DNA of 64,000 bases from Rhizobium sp. WYCCWR10014. Lineage in GTDB: Bacteria; Pseudomonadota; Alphaproteobacteria; Rhizobiales; Rhizobiaceae. Below the pieces are notes generated by a model, which did no database searches, had not been told where the DNA came from, and saw only the letters and a program-made list of their open reading frames with translations. This document shows, piece after piece, positions 1-7,514 of the stretch (the first letter of the stretch is position 1; each line of letters begins with the position of its first letter). The position numbers and the translations under genes were made by a program. The stretch covers positions 174,962 to 238,961 of the forward strand of contig NZ_LXFU01000045.1 of assembly GCF_001657485.1 (NCBI RefSeq), read 5' to 3'.

Positions 1-1
1 T

Positions 2-418
2 GTCGTCGAGCGAGAACCCACAGGATGGGAGCGGGTGGATAGAGCGCTTAGCAAGGCGCAAGCTCAACTCGCTGGAGCGACGAACGAGGAGGACTTCCAG
101 ACGGTGGGCATGCTCTGCAGAGAGGTGCTCATTTCGGTTGGACAGGCGGTCTACGATGGGGAGCGGCACGTGACGCTTGACGGCGTGAAGCCCAGTTCGA
201 CAGATGCGAAGAGGATGCTCGAAGCCTTCCTTCACAGCGTCTTTCCCGGGGACAGCTTCAAGGAGGTTCGTGGCCATGCGAGGGCTTCAGTGGACTTAGG
301 CTTGAACTTGCACCATCGACGGACGGCAACTAGGCAGCTCGCTGAACTCTGCCTCGAAGCTACCGCGTCCACCTCGGCAGTCATGAAAATCTTGTCGCAG
401 AACGCCCAGGCTATGTGA
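2..418 (+). CDS. C-terminal part of an unrecognised protein, cut by the left edge
   Basis: The frame is open from base 2, so the gene starts outside the window and only about 138 residues are visible; a GTG at 35 is just an internal codon. The fragment is mostly helical by composition. It has a stretch of residues reading roughly CREVLIS..GQAVY and a later RGHARASVDLGLNLHHRRTA segment that looks like a HEPN-like or abortive-infection helper helix bundle, but this is only an impression. It sits beside a HEPN gene and a DUF5343 gene, which points to a defence neighbourhood. No function can be assigned from the visible part. Confidence 0.55.
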   Translation, partial: VVEREPTGWERVDRALSKAQAQLAGATNEEDFQTVGMLCREVLISVGQAVYDGERHVTLDGVKPSSTDAKRMLEAFLHSVFPGDSFKEVRGHARASVDLGLNLHHRRTATRQLAELCLEATASTSAVMKILSQNAQAM

Positions 419-468
419 CGATTTCGCGTCTTGGCGACACCGTGTGGCGCGACAATCCACCGTTTCGG

Positions 469-1066
469 CTACTTCTCCATCAAGCGAAACCAATCTCGAA
501 CGGTAATCCGCAAGCGAAGCTCCTCGTCTTCGGCTAATGGGCAGCAGTGAGCGATGGGATTGCGGAGCGCATTTAGGCTGGCAATGACCTTCTCAAGGCC
601 CTTCCGGCTGTTGAATAGCGAGCCAAATAGTGACCAATGAGAATTGATTATATCGTACAACTCGCCAAACGTTGTGTAGTCCAAGGCATCTTGAGAACGC
701 CTGCTGACGCCAGCATCAAGCTCCTTCTGGACACGCTTGATAACCTCATCCTTGATAGCTTGCGGTATCTTTGAGCCGTTCCACCAGTCCTCACTCTGTG
801 TCTCGGTTATTAGCGTGTCTCGAACCAATGCCCTAATTGAGCGTTCGAGCGAATAAAAAACCTCATAGTGGCGAGCCATCATAGCGCCTTCCGCCCGCAC
901 TGCTGCGTCGAGCTGAGGATAATAGTCGCTTTCCACCGTCTCGCTCTGCCCGCGAATGTGGCCCAGTTCGATGTTATATCGCCGTTCGATGGCGCTGATG
1001 TCCTCGGCAAATCATCTGGTTTGTCATGCCGAAGGATTTGATTTTCTCCACCAGCGCCCTACTCAC
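469..1066 (-). pseudogene. Swt1-family HEPN protein, 5' frameshifted
   Basis: The open part (936 to 469, 155 codons from a GTG) carries a HEPN core with the RNase-type motif R125-N-P-I-A-H130, matching the R-N-x3-H signature of HEPN ribonucleases, preceded by helices like those of Swt1-type HEPN proteins. Upstream, the same frame stays open to 1011 (residues FAEDISAIERRYNIELGHIR) and meets TGA at 1014-1012. A second frame starts at GTG 1066, overlaps the DUF5343 stop, and reads VSRALVEKIKSFGMTNQ before reaching about 1015. Together they give a normal family N-terminus, so one extra base near 1012-1015 appears to break the gene. It is either a pseudogene or a sequencing error. If the shift is not real, the intact protein would be about 197 residues. 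Confidence 0.6.
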
Positions 1067-1688
1067 CATTCAGCAGATGCTCCCTCAAGCTGCGAAAGAT
1101 CGCGTTGAACACAGCCTGATCTGATGTAGCCGGCAGGTTGAGATTGATGGTGTACGAGAGGTTTAGTCCGAGACTTTCTTGGTTGTTCGTGGGTGCTCGA
1201 TACGTCGGCGTGGTAGGCGTGACCACCTCCTCGGACATGGTATCGACCGTCTTTGACTTTGCATCGAAGTCAGCAAATGCCTTGAGGTTCTTGAATGTTG
1301 CGATGGTTAGCTCTGCCGTACGGCTAGCAGCAGAGGCACCAGTCGCTTGGCACACTAGTGACAGCAAGTCTTTGTCGTTGAGCGCGTAGCAATATTCGTT
1401 GATATCAAACAGCTCCCGATAGCCGATCCGAATTGCTTCTGCGATTGACGCGCCCGAAGTCTGGGTGTTGCGAAATCTCTTATAGAGATCGGTCGGACTG
1501 GCGTCCGAGTTCACCAAACCGATCTTCTTGAGATAAGCGGCGATGCTGGCACCCGTCCCACCTTTGATGGCGAGCTTCGTTTGAATGAAGTCAGTTGTCA
1601 CTCGATCTGGCGTCGCCGCATCACGTATGCGTTCAAGCGCGGTGCGTATTGAGCCCGGTGTAGGGAGATATGGAAGAGTGTCAGCCAT
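1059..1688 (-). CDS. DUF5343 family protein
   Basis: This 209-residue protein starts at ATG 1688 with the family-like N-terminus of a short helical DNA-binding-like region (residues about 5-75, including KGGTGASIAAYLKKIGLV) followed by the segment IAEAIRIGYRELFDINEYCYALNDKDL typical of DUF5343 proteins. The C-terminal third is low in structure and ends in a Leu/Asn-rich tail. Its stop overlaps the GTG of the downstream HEPN gene, so the two were a translationally coupled pair. DUF5343 and Swt1-HEPN genes are often seen side by side in defence islands. The biochemical role is unknown. Confidence 0.7.
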   Translation of the reverse strand: MADTLPYLPTPGSIRTALERIRDAATPDRVTTDFIQTKLAIKGGTGASIAAYLKKIGLVNSDASPTDLYKRFRNTQTSGASIAEAIRIGYRELFDINEYCYALNDKDLLSLVCQATGASAASRTAELTIATFKNLKAFADFDAKSKTVDTMSEEVVTPTTPTYRAPTNNQESLGLNLSYTINLNLPATSDQAVFNAIFRSLREHLLNGE

Positions 1689-1902
1689 CTAAGGTCCATT
1701 GATGAGGAGAGCCGAACGTCGACACCACCACATTTATGGATTGAGTCGGGTTGAGTTTCAACGAGTCGCCGCAATCTGAAATACCTACCGATCCAAATCG
1801 ATCCTAAAACCGGATCATTGGTCAGAATGGTTGGTCAGAATAAATATGAAAAAACGCTGTAATGCCTTGTTTTCAATCAATAAATCTATGGGTAATGAGG
1901 AA

Positions 1903-1951
1903 TGGTGGAGCTAAGCGGGATCGAACCGCTGACCTCTTGCATGCCATGCAA
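1903..1951. repeat. attL, truncated tRNA-Ala 3' fragment
   Basis: The 49 bases are identical to 20887-20935. On the minus strand they correspond to tRNA-Ala positions 28-76, from the anticodon stem through the CCA end. The match stops at base 1952 (c against g). The fragment contains the near-perfect palindrome TTGCATGCCATGCAA, the anticodon stem-loop, where tyrosine recombinases usually exchange strands. It cannot encode a tRNA because the 5' part is missing. Confidence 0.92.
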
Positions 1952-2064
1952 CGGGCCACCGTTTCCGCGTGTTTCCGGTAGTTGCTAGGCATTGCCTTAA
2001 CCCCTTCCATTCAAAGCAATTTCTGGTACTGTATATCCAGATGTTTCCGCTATTTTCATACTTG

Positions 2065-2084
2065 GCACTTCCCTGGTGCTTCCC
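2065..2084. promoter_or_regulatory. Putative integrase arm-type site, left
   Basis: The 20 bases match 20801-20820 at 18 of 20 positions (shared core CTTCCC-w-GGTGCTTCCC). Each copy contains a tandem CTTCCC and lies inside the element, 113 bp from attL here and 66 bp from attR at the other end. Same-orientation short repeats flanking the core sites are what arm-binding sites of a P4-type integrase look like. It lies just upstream of the int start codon, so it might also help autoregulation. Confidence 0.5.
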
Positions 2085-2095
2085 GGACCCTTTAG

Positions 2096-3451
2096 ATGGC
2101 AAAAAAAGATGCTGCTCCGATCAATTCATCGACCTCGGCAGAGATTACCCTCAACCTGATCAAACGCATTGAGCCGGGCGACAAAGAATTCTTTGTTTCA
2201 GATACGGTCGTCACAGGGTTCGCGATCCGTGTCCGTACGTCAGGCTCTATGACCTATCTTGTCATCTACCGCTTCGGGTCTGGCCGCGAAGCTCCGACGC
2301 GACGTTACACCATCGGCAGCACGAAGAAGGTCACCCCGGATGAAGCTCGACGCGTAGCCAAGACCGTACTCGCTCAGGTCGTCCAGGGTGGTGATCCAGC
2401 GAAAGAAAAGAGCGCCGATCGGGCGTCGCCGACCTTTGACGCTCTAAAGGATGATTACCTGCGGACCGTCGACGCGAAGCAGAAGAGTGCGACATACAAT
2501 CTTTACGCCCGCTGGCTGAATATCGCTTCCGAGACACTGGGGCGGAAGAAGGCAAAGGATGTCGCCACCGGTGAGATCGAGAAGCTGCACGTTTCCTTGA
2601 AGGACAAGCCCGTTACGGCAAACCGGGTCCTGTCCACTGTCAGCTCCATGTACACCTGGGGGATGGATACAAAAGCCATCCCGAAGATTGAGAACCCCGC
2701 GAGCGGCATCAAAAAGTACCCAGAGGACAATCGCGAACGATATTTGACAGGCGAAGAGCTGGCCCGCCTTGGCGACGCCATTCGAGAAGCGGAAACTGAC
2801 GGCATCCCCTGGGACCCGGACCCCGACAAAAAGGTCAAGCACGCGCCGAAAGCGGAGAATCGTCGGATTAAGATTGATCAGTTCTCTGCCGCTGCTATTC
2901 GCCTGTTCATCCTGACTGGCGCCCGCCGCGGTGAAATCCTAAAACTGAAGTGGTCGAACGTCGATTTGCAGCGCGGGCTGCTCTTTCTTGACGACAGCAA
3001 GACCAGGAAGAAAACCATCATCTTGAATGGGCCGGCGCAGCTAATTCTGACGGAGCTGTCGAAAGTCGGCCCTTACGTCATTCCAGGCGAGCCGAAGGTC
3101 CACGGCGATGGCAAGATCGAGCATCGTCCTCGATCGGACCTCAAACGGCCTTGGCACCATATTCGGAAGCGGGCCGGGCTTGATGCCGCGGCCGACGATC
3201 CAAAGCTTCGGGTTCGCATACATGACCTGCGCCATACTCATGCCTCGGTCGGCGTCGAAGCGAACCTAAGCCTCCAGATCATCGGGAAGCTGCTCGGGCA
3301 TACGCAGATGAAGACGACCGAGCGTTACGCGCATCTCGCAGACGATCCGAAACGCCGCGCCTCCGACTTGATCGGATCGAAAATCGTCGACGCCATGGGG
3401 GACCGCCCGCGGCGAGAGAATGTGCATCCATTGCGACCAGGAAAAAGCTGA
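2096..3451 (+). CDS. int: Tyrosine site-specific integrase (P4/DUF4102 type)
   Basis: This 451-residue recombinase catalyses insertion and, with an excision factor, removal of the element at tRNA-Ala. The N-terminal arm-binding DUF4102 region (about 15-105) contains the usual GFAIRVRTSG..YLVIYR run. A SAM-like core-binding domain follows (about 112-210). The catalytic domain has R277 in TGARRGE, H377 and R380 in HDLRHTH, H402 in LLGHTQ and nucleophile Y411 in TERYAHL, so all key residues are present and the gene looks functional. The start at ATG 2096 gives a normal family length. It is the first gene inside attL, reading into the element. Confidence 0.95.
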   Translation: MAKKDAAPINSSTSAEITLNLIKRIEPGDKEFFVSDTVVTGFAIRVRTSGSMTYLVIYRFGSGREAPTRRYTIGSTKKVTPDEARRVAKTVLAQVVQGGDPAKEKSADRASPTFDALKDDYLRTVDAKQKSATYNLYARWLNIASETLGRKKAKDVATGEIEKLHVSLKDKPVTANRVLSTVSSMYTWGMDTKAIPKIENPASGIKKYPEDNRERYLTGEELARLGDAIREAETDGIPWDPDPDKKVKHAPKAENRRIKIDQFSAAAIRLFILTGARRGEILKLKWSNVDLQRGLLFLDDSKTRKKTIILNGPAQLILTELSKVGPYVIPGEPKVHGDGKIEHRPRSDLKRPWHHIRKRAGLDAAADDPKLRVRIHDLRHTHASVGVEANLSLQIIGKLLGHTQMKTTERYAHLADDPKRRASDLIGSKIVDAMGDRPRRENVHPLRPGKS

Positions 3452-3532
3452 TCGCGAAGCTACTGCAGGGATAGGACGGCCATCCGAAAAGCCGGGCAGC
3501 ACCCCCGGTTTCCCTGCGGCACTTTCGGTGCA

Positions 3533-4561
3533 ATGCGAGGTGCTGCATTGAATGATTCAATTAAGTTTTGGGCCGATCGGAGTCGGTGGCCGGACGACGC
3601 CATGGGATATATTTTCCTTGGCAATGCAGTGGATCGCGTTGGGAGGTTCTTGTTTCCCGATAGTTGGGACGGAACAGAGAACGTCACGCCTGATCTGTTT
3701 GCGCTGGCGTCGACGATCAATGGTGTTGATTATCCGCTTTCGAGCTTGGACGCCAGGCCGCGCGAAAGGCGAATCATACATGAGCTCGTCGCATTGAGGA
3801 GGCCGGAATTCCGGCGCGAATATACCATCCGCTATGGCCAGGCCGGTGAAGTGATCCCCAAACTCTCAAGCCAGGAATGGACAGCAGGGCTCCAAGAAGC
3901 AGGCAAAATCGATGCCGAACGAAGGCCCAAACTTCAGCGTCGTGAAGCCTGTCGGCGTTTCATAAAGAAAGCCATTCTCGACGGCCGCTTGACCTTCGTC
4001 TTACGGCCAAAGCGGGGCGGCGCCTTTTCGCGGCCGCAGGATCGAAAGTGGTGGAATGTGGAAGACCATGATCGCATTTTCTATTGGTGCCAAATGGATC
4101 CGCAAAACGCGACGGGTAATGCAGTCGGCGGCGACAGGTTCCAATATGTTTTCGTTGATGAAACTGAACTCAACGCTATCGCGCCGTCGCCTGAACAACT
4201 TAATGCATCAGCTGGAGAAGATGGGCTGTCGGGCAGCTTACAACGAGCCCCCTCGTTAGATACTTCGGCGGTCGCCGACCAAGTCAGCCTTAAGGCTACC
4301 GAAAATACATCCGCAAGGCCTGAAGGAGCTAGCGTCACTATCTCTCAAGATGGTGGGTTCGAGTTCACCGCTACTGAGCGAGACATTCATGCTGCAATCC
4401 AACAAATCTGGCAGGGTGGACCGACGCCGAGTGCGAAAGGACAGCTCCAGGCTGCCGTCGATAAATACCTCAAATCTACTCTTCAATATACGAAGACTCC
4501 CGATCCGAGGACATACCAACGATACTTCAAGAAAATAGGCGCGACATTTTTGGACAAATAA
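3533..4561 (+). CDS. Unrecognised element protein, 342 aa
   Basis: No family is recognised. The first 90 residues are rich in aromatic residues (FWADRSRWPDDAMGYIFLGNAVDRVGR). A basic middle region follows (about 125-165, RRPKLQRREACRRFIKKAILDG), then a Trp-rich patch (WWNVEDHDRIFYWCQ), a low-complexity Ser/Ala/Glu linker (about 225-275) and a short basic C-terminal domain. The layout suggests a DNA-associated regulatory or replication accessory protein, but this is guesswork. The ATG at 3533 has no clear ribosome site; a TTG at 3548 is preceded by GAGGT at good spacing and may be the true start. It lies between int and the HTH gene and reads the same way. Confidence 0.7.
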   Translation: MRGAALNDSIKFWADRSRWPDDAMGYIFLGNAVDRVGRFLFPDSWDGTENVTPDLFALASTINGVDYPLSSLDARPRERRIIHELVALRRPEFRREYTIRYGQAGEVIPKLSSQEWTAGLQEAGKIDAERRPKLQRREACRRFIKKAILDGRLTFVLRPKRGGAFSRPQDRKWWNVEDHDRIFYWCQMDPQNATGNAVGGDRFQYVFVDETELNAIAPSPEQLNASAGEDGLSGSLQRAPSLDTSAVADQVSLKATENTSARPEGASVTISQDGGFEFTATERDIHAAIQQIWQGGPTPSAKGQLQAAVDKYLKSTLQYTKTPDPRTYQRYFKKIGATFLDK

Positions 4562-4680
4562 CGACAGCGGGCGACAGACGGCGACCTGTCGCAGAATGTC
4601 GCTAACGCATTGAAATCAAAGGTGAGACCTTCCTCTCAGCGGACACATCGGGTGTCTGCACCAATGATGAGGAAACCACT

Positions 4681-4893
4681 TTGCTCGACATCTCGCCCAA
4701 TCAGCGACGCATGCTCCGTACCGACGACGCCGCCACTTACACGGGGGTATCGGCTTCCACGCTGAACAAGCTGCGCCTCACCGGGGGCGGCCCGGAATAC
4801 ATCAAGCTTGGCAAGTCCGTCGTCTACGATCCCGCGGATCTGGACGCATGGCTGTCCTCCAAACGCCGCCGTTCCACGTCGGTCGCAGCCTAG
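4681..4893 (+). CDS. Small AlpA/MerR-like HTH protein, possible excisionase
   Basis: The 70-residue product has a single winged-helix DNA-binding domain. Residues 12-40 (LRTDDAATYTGVSASTLNKLR) form the HTH, followed by a GGPEYIKLGKSVVYDPADLDAWL wing typical of AlpA, Xis and helix-turn-helix domain-17 proteins. Such proteins direct integrase toward excision or control phage promoters. The start is uncertain: TTG 4681 gives the listed protein, and ATG 4711 would give a minimal domain. A small Xis-like protein downstream of a P4-type integrase is common. Confidence 0.75.
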   Translation: MLDISPNQRRMLRTDDAATYTGVSASTLNKLRLTGGGPEYIKLGKSVVYDPADLDAWLSSKRRRSTSVAA

Positions 4894-4902
4894 GGGGAGG
4901 CC

Positions 4903-5124
4903 ATGATCAAAATGCAAAACCCGGCGGCGCGTGCAGGCGCCAACCGGGGTCTGAAAGTCAAAGCTTTTTCCAGCAGCGTCGACTTCCAGGACCCTACAGA
5001 AATCCACCCTGAAATTCAATCCGAATTGCTGGCGGTTCGCTCCGTCATGCGTCGCTTCAGCGTGACCTATTGGCACGCGAAAACGATCTGCCGGCTCTCT
5101 GGCCTTGGAGGGTACGCAGCATGA
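4903..5124 (+). CDS. Small element protein, 73 aa, unknown
   Basis: It opens the tightly packed rightward chain of small genes. The ATG at 4903 follows GGGGGAGGCC, a strong ribosome site. The product is unremarkable, with a basic N-terminus and a C-terminal helix (EIQSELLAVRSVMRRFSVTYWHAKTICRLSGL). The stop overlaps the next start by ATGA, implying translational coupling. No domain is recognised; it may be a small regulatory protein. Confidence 0.6.
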   Translation: MIKMQNPAARAGANRGLKVKAFSSSVDFQDPTEIHPEIQSELLAVRSVMRRFSVTYWHAKTICRLSGLGGYAA

Positions 5125-5414
5125 CAAAGCGCCTTATCATAACCGCCCGGATTCTCCCCGACGGCGCGCCTACCAAAGTCGTCGGGCGGGACGCCTGGGC
5201 GCTTCAGAACCTCGTCACGGCCGGCGAAGGTGGTTGCACTCCGATCGATCATCCCGGCCCGCGGTGGAGTCACTATGTGTTCAAGCTGCGGCGTTTCGGC
5301 TTCACCATACAAACGCTCGACGAAACCCACGGCGGCCCGTTTCCTGGTTCGCACGCTCGATACGTCCTGCGCTCGGAAGTCGAAATTCTGGACAACGGAA
5401 GGGAGGCGGCATGA
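5121..5414 (+). CDS. Winged-helix domain protein, phage type
   Basis: This 97-residue protein starts at the ATG that overlaps the upstream stop (ATGA), which is preferred over an in-frame upstream start at 5070. Residues 22-80 (DAWALQNLVTAGEGGCTPIDHPGPRW, then HYVFKLRRFGFTIQTLDE) resemble small winged-helix proteins found in rhizobial prophages, where a helix-rich start is followed by a conserved GPRWSHYVFKLR segment. It probably binds DNA, either as a regulator or in replication initiation of the element. It overlaps the next gene by four bases. Confidence 0.7.
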   Translation: MTKRLIITARILPDGAPTKVVGRDAWALQNLVTAGEGGCTPIDHPGPRWSHYVFKLRRFGFTIQTLDETHGGPFPGSHARYVLRSEVEILDNGREAA

Positions 5415-5596
5415 GCGATCCCCAAACACATAACCAACGGGTTATTGCAGCCGCCCAATGGCTCGCTGACGAGAAGGAGCCACCCGCAAGGGTGGTTCCA
5501 ACCATCCGCGCGATGTTCTCCCTGAGCGCGCTTGAGGCGGCGCAAGCCTGTGGCTTGGCGCAGAAGTTCCGGACCTTGCGGAGGGCATTCGGATGA
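5411..5596 (+). CDS. Small element protein, 61 aa, unknown
   Basis: The start at ATG 5411 overlaps the upstream stop and the stop overlaps the next start, so it is wedged inside the coupled chain. The product is a short helical protein (IAAAQWLADEKEPPARVVPTI and a helix near LSALEAAQACGLAQKFRTLRR) that could be an HTH-like accessory factor. The longer reading of this frame from 5105 is rejected because it ignores the coupling and overlaps the winged-helix gene. Confidence 0.65.
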   Translation: MSDPQTHNQRVIAAAQWLADEKEPPARVVPTIRAMFSLSALEAAQACGLAQKFRTLRRAFG

Positions 5597-6396
5597 CGGT
5601 GGAAGCGGCGAGCGCAACATGGAAATTCGACTTCCTGGACACCGTAAACGCGGATCCGCAATGCACTCCGGCATGCCTCAAGGTCATTAAGGCCTATCTG
5701 CATTTTGCGTCAGAAGCCTCGCCAGTTGCGTTCATGGCGAAGAGCGAGCTAGTGGCGCGCACCGATCTGGGCGAGGCCACCATCAAACGAACAAGGAAAC
5801 TCCTGTCGAGACTCGGTTATCTACAGCCAATCGGAAAGACCGCCGAGGGAGCGATTCAATATCGCCTGCGCAATGCTCGGAAGCAGGAGATTGATGAACA
5901 CATCATTCTCGTGCGTGAGAAACTCGCGGAAGACCGCCGCGAGGGAAAGAAGCTTCTCCGCACCCGAGCTGCGAAAAGGGGAGATCAAAATGAGCCCCCT
6001 AAAAATGACATGGGGGGATCAAAAGGAACCCCCCGTTCGGATCAAAATGAGCCCCAAATCCCTAGACTAATCCCTAGAGGTATATTCTCTGAAGGGAGAG
6101 ATATCTTAATAGCAAGCAGCGAATTCACAGGCGGCACGCAGGAAAAGCAGCCGAGAGAGCAAATCGGCCTCTCTGAGACCGCCGGGTATGAGGAGATGTC
6201 CCGCGGAGACGATCCCGACGAGCCTATTCCTGTGCCAAGCGATCAAGACGAAGCTCAAGCGATGATGGAGGCCATTTGCGACGGCCGGGCTGTGCCTGAC
6301 ATCGTCCGGGGCCGGCTGCAGAGCATGCTGCAGGCAGGTGTCCTAACTCCTCGGATGGCTTCGAATATCCTGGCCCCTGTGGAGGATGCAGCATGA
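5593..6396 (+). CDS. Helix-turn-helix, probable replication-initiation-like protein
   Basis: Residues about 20-95 (PACLKVIKAYLHFAS, SELVARTDLGEATIKRTRKLLSRLGYL, IQYRLRN) make a winged helix like those at the N-terminus of phage replication proteins. A charged linker holds repeated tracts (DQNEPPKN, SDQNEPQ; matching near-repeats in the DNA around 5987-6055), and the C-terminal 60 residues form a helical tail (MMEAICDGRAVPDIVRGRLQSMLQAGVL). This organisation, HTH plus DQNEP-type linker, is common in prophage replication genes of Rhizobiales. It is coupled to both neighbours by ATGA overlaps. Confidence 0.7.
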   Translation: MTVEAASATWKFDFLDTVNADPQCTPACLKVIKAYLHFASEASPVAFMAKSELVARTDLGEATIKRTRKLLSRLGYLQPIGKTAEGAIQYRLRNARKQEIDEHIILVREKLAEDRREGKKLLRTRAAKRGDQNEPPKNDMGGSKGTPRSDQNEPQIPRLIPRGIFSEGRDILIASSEFTGGTQEKQPREQIGLSETAGYEEMSRGDDPDEPIPVPSDQDEAQAMMEAICDGRAVPDIVRGRLQSMLQAGVLTPRMASNILAPVEDAA

Positions 6397-6671
6397 GCGA
6401 GCAGCTTGACTTGCTGGAATGGGCAGCCAGTCGGCAGACTGATGGTAGTGGTCGCGTGACGTCACGCGATGTAACGTTACATGGTCGTTACCGTAACGCC
6501 CCCTGCGGCGACCCTCCCACCGGCGCCCAGATCCTTGACGGGCGCCAACGGTTCGAGCGAAAGGCCGCGGCTTTCTTCGGCGCCCTGGTCCGCGGCTACA
6601 CGCCACCGTTTCGCGACACCTTGGTGATCCGGCTTGCTGATAGGCGCGAAAGCAGCAGGAGCGCTGCATGA
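6393..6671 (+). CDS. Unrecognised small element protein, 92 aa
   Basis: It is coupled to the upstream gene (ATGA at 6393) and to the downstream one. The start region is hydrophilic, and the middle is rich in GRYRNAPCGDPP and QILDGRQRFERKAAAFFGALVRGYTPPF, which suggests a small basic nucleic-acid-binding protein. No family is recognised. Confidence 0.55.
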   Translation: MSEQLDLLEWAASRQTDGSGRVTSRDVTLHGRYRNAPCGDPPTGAQILDGRQRFERKAAAFFGALVRGYTPPFRDTLVIRLADRRESSRSAA

Positions 6672-6991
6672 TGAACGCACCTATAGAGAATTCTGAAAGC
6701 CTTCCTGAAGTGGCGGCCGGCGCGTGGCCTATCCTCATGCAGCGGAGCGATATCATAACTCTGAAGGAAGCAGTTCACCGCACTGGCAAGACGGACAGGA
6801 CACTGCGGACTTGGTGCAAGCTCTTCGGTATCAGCCGGCAGACGAATAGCGGCGCGCCGATCGAGATTTCCGCTCCGGCGCTTGAGATGGTAATGCATGG
6901 AGACATGGAAGCCCTGGAGTTGCTCAGAGGCGGAAACAGGCACCATCCGAGAGTACGCAGGTTCTTCGATCACCTTGGCCTATCGGTGTAG
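6668..6991 (+). CDS. HTH-like element protein, 107 aa
   Basis: The ATG pair ATGATGA overlaps the upstream stop. Residues about 29-60 (DIITLKEAVHRTGKTDRTLRTWCKLFGI) look like a helix-turn-helix that recognises DNA, followed by a wing (ISRQTNSGAPIEISAPALEMV). The C-terminus is a short amphipathic helix (RRFFDHLGL). It probably controls expression of the element or of its phage helper. The end of the coupled chain lies here; the next gene starts 60 bases on. Confidence 0.6.
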   Translation: MMNAPIENSESLPEVAAGAWPILMQRSDIITLKEAVHRTGKTDRTLRTWCKLFGISRQTNSGAPIEISAPALEMVMHGDMEALELLRGGNRHHPRVRRFFDHLGLSV

Positions 6992-7051
6992 GCTCCGGAG
7001 TACGCTGCCGGCGGTCTTGACTTCATCGCACTCCATGTCACGTTCGGCGCC

Positions 7052-7342
7052 ATGAGCACCACGGACAGTGCCGCCCTTCTCGAAGACGCCGCCGACCGGA
7101 TCGCAGATATCTCGCGACCGGACCTGCAGATCTTGCTTCGCCGCGCGGCGCTGCGGCTGCGCAACGCCGCGGCCGTCTCGATGGAGGATGACGTCGAGGA
7201 CGCCTTGCGAGACCTGGCCGGCGAGTTCGGCAAGACGCGCAATGATACGATCAGGTTTATCGTCCGGGAGTGGATGGAGAAGAACACCTATTTGCCGGTG
7301 CACGACCTCGACGAAGACGGCGATGTGGATGGGAATGCCTGA
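7052..7342 (+). CDS. Small acidic/helical protein, possibly ribbon-helix-helix
   Basis: The 96-residue product starts with a helical acidic stretch (TTDSAALLEDAADRIADISRPDLQILLRRAALRLRNAA) and has a second half (DDVEDALRDLAGEFGKTRNDTIRFIVREWMEKN) resembling a helical hairpin or RHH-type fold. No catalytic motifs are seen. It overlaps a 43-codon gene at its end. Confidence 0.55.
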   Translation: MSTTDSAALLEDAADRIADISRPDLQILLRRAALRLRNAAAVSMEDDVEDALRDLAGEFGKTRNDTIRFIVREWMEKNTYLPVHDLDEDGDVDGNA

Positions 7343-7466
7343 GCCGCCCTATCCTGATGGCACCAGCGACCCGCGGGCACTTGGCGTCACCCCAACTGAC
7401 GGAAACGACAAACCTTGGCCTCATCTTGAGGCTTTCAATGCGCGGTCACGCAAGCAGTCGAAATAA
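7335..7466 (+). CDS. Short overlapping ORF, 43 aa
   Basis: The ATG at 7335 overlaps the end of the previous gene by eight bases, as in the other coupled genes of this element. The product is Pro/Asp-rich (PEPPYPDGTSDPRALGVTP) and has no recognisable domain. It may be real because coupling and strand agree with its neighbours; length alone gives little support. Confidence 0.35.
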   Translation: MPEPPYPDGTSDPRALGVTPTDGNDKPWPHLEAFNARSRKQSK

Positions 7467-7514
7467 CTGGCGCCAACCGGCGCGGTCCTGTCGGACGAAG
7501 CGCCACGGTCGCAA

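Noticed and set aside
1911..2102. Minus-strand frame across attL
   Set aside because: It reads through the tRNA fragment and the int promoter and has no domain or ribosome site.
5105..5596. Long version of the 61-aa gene starting at 5105
   Set aside because: The ATGA couplings at 5121 and 5411 define three separate genes; the long frame crosses them.
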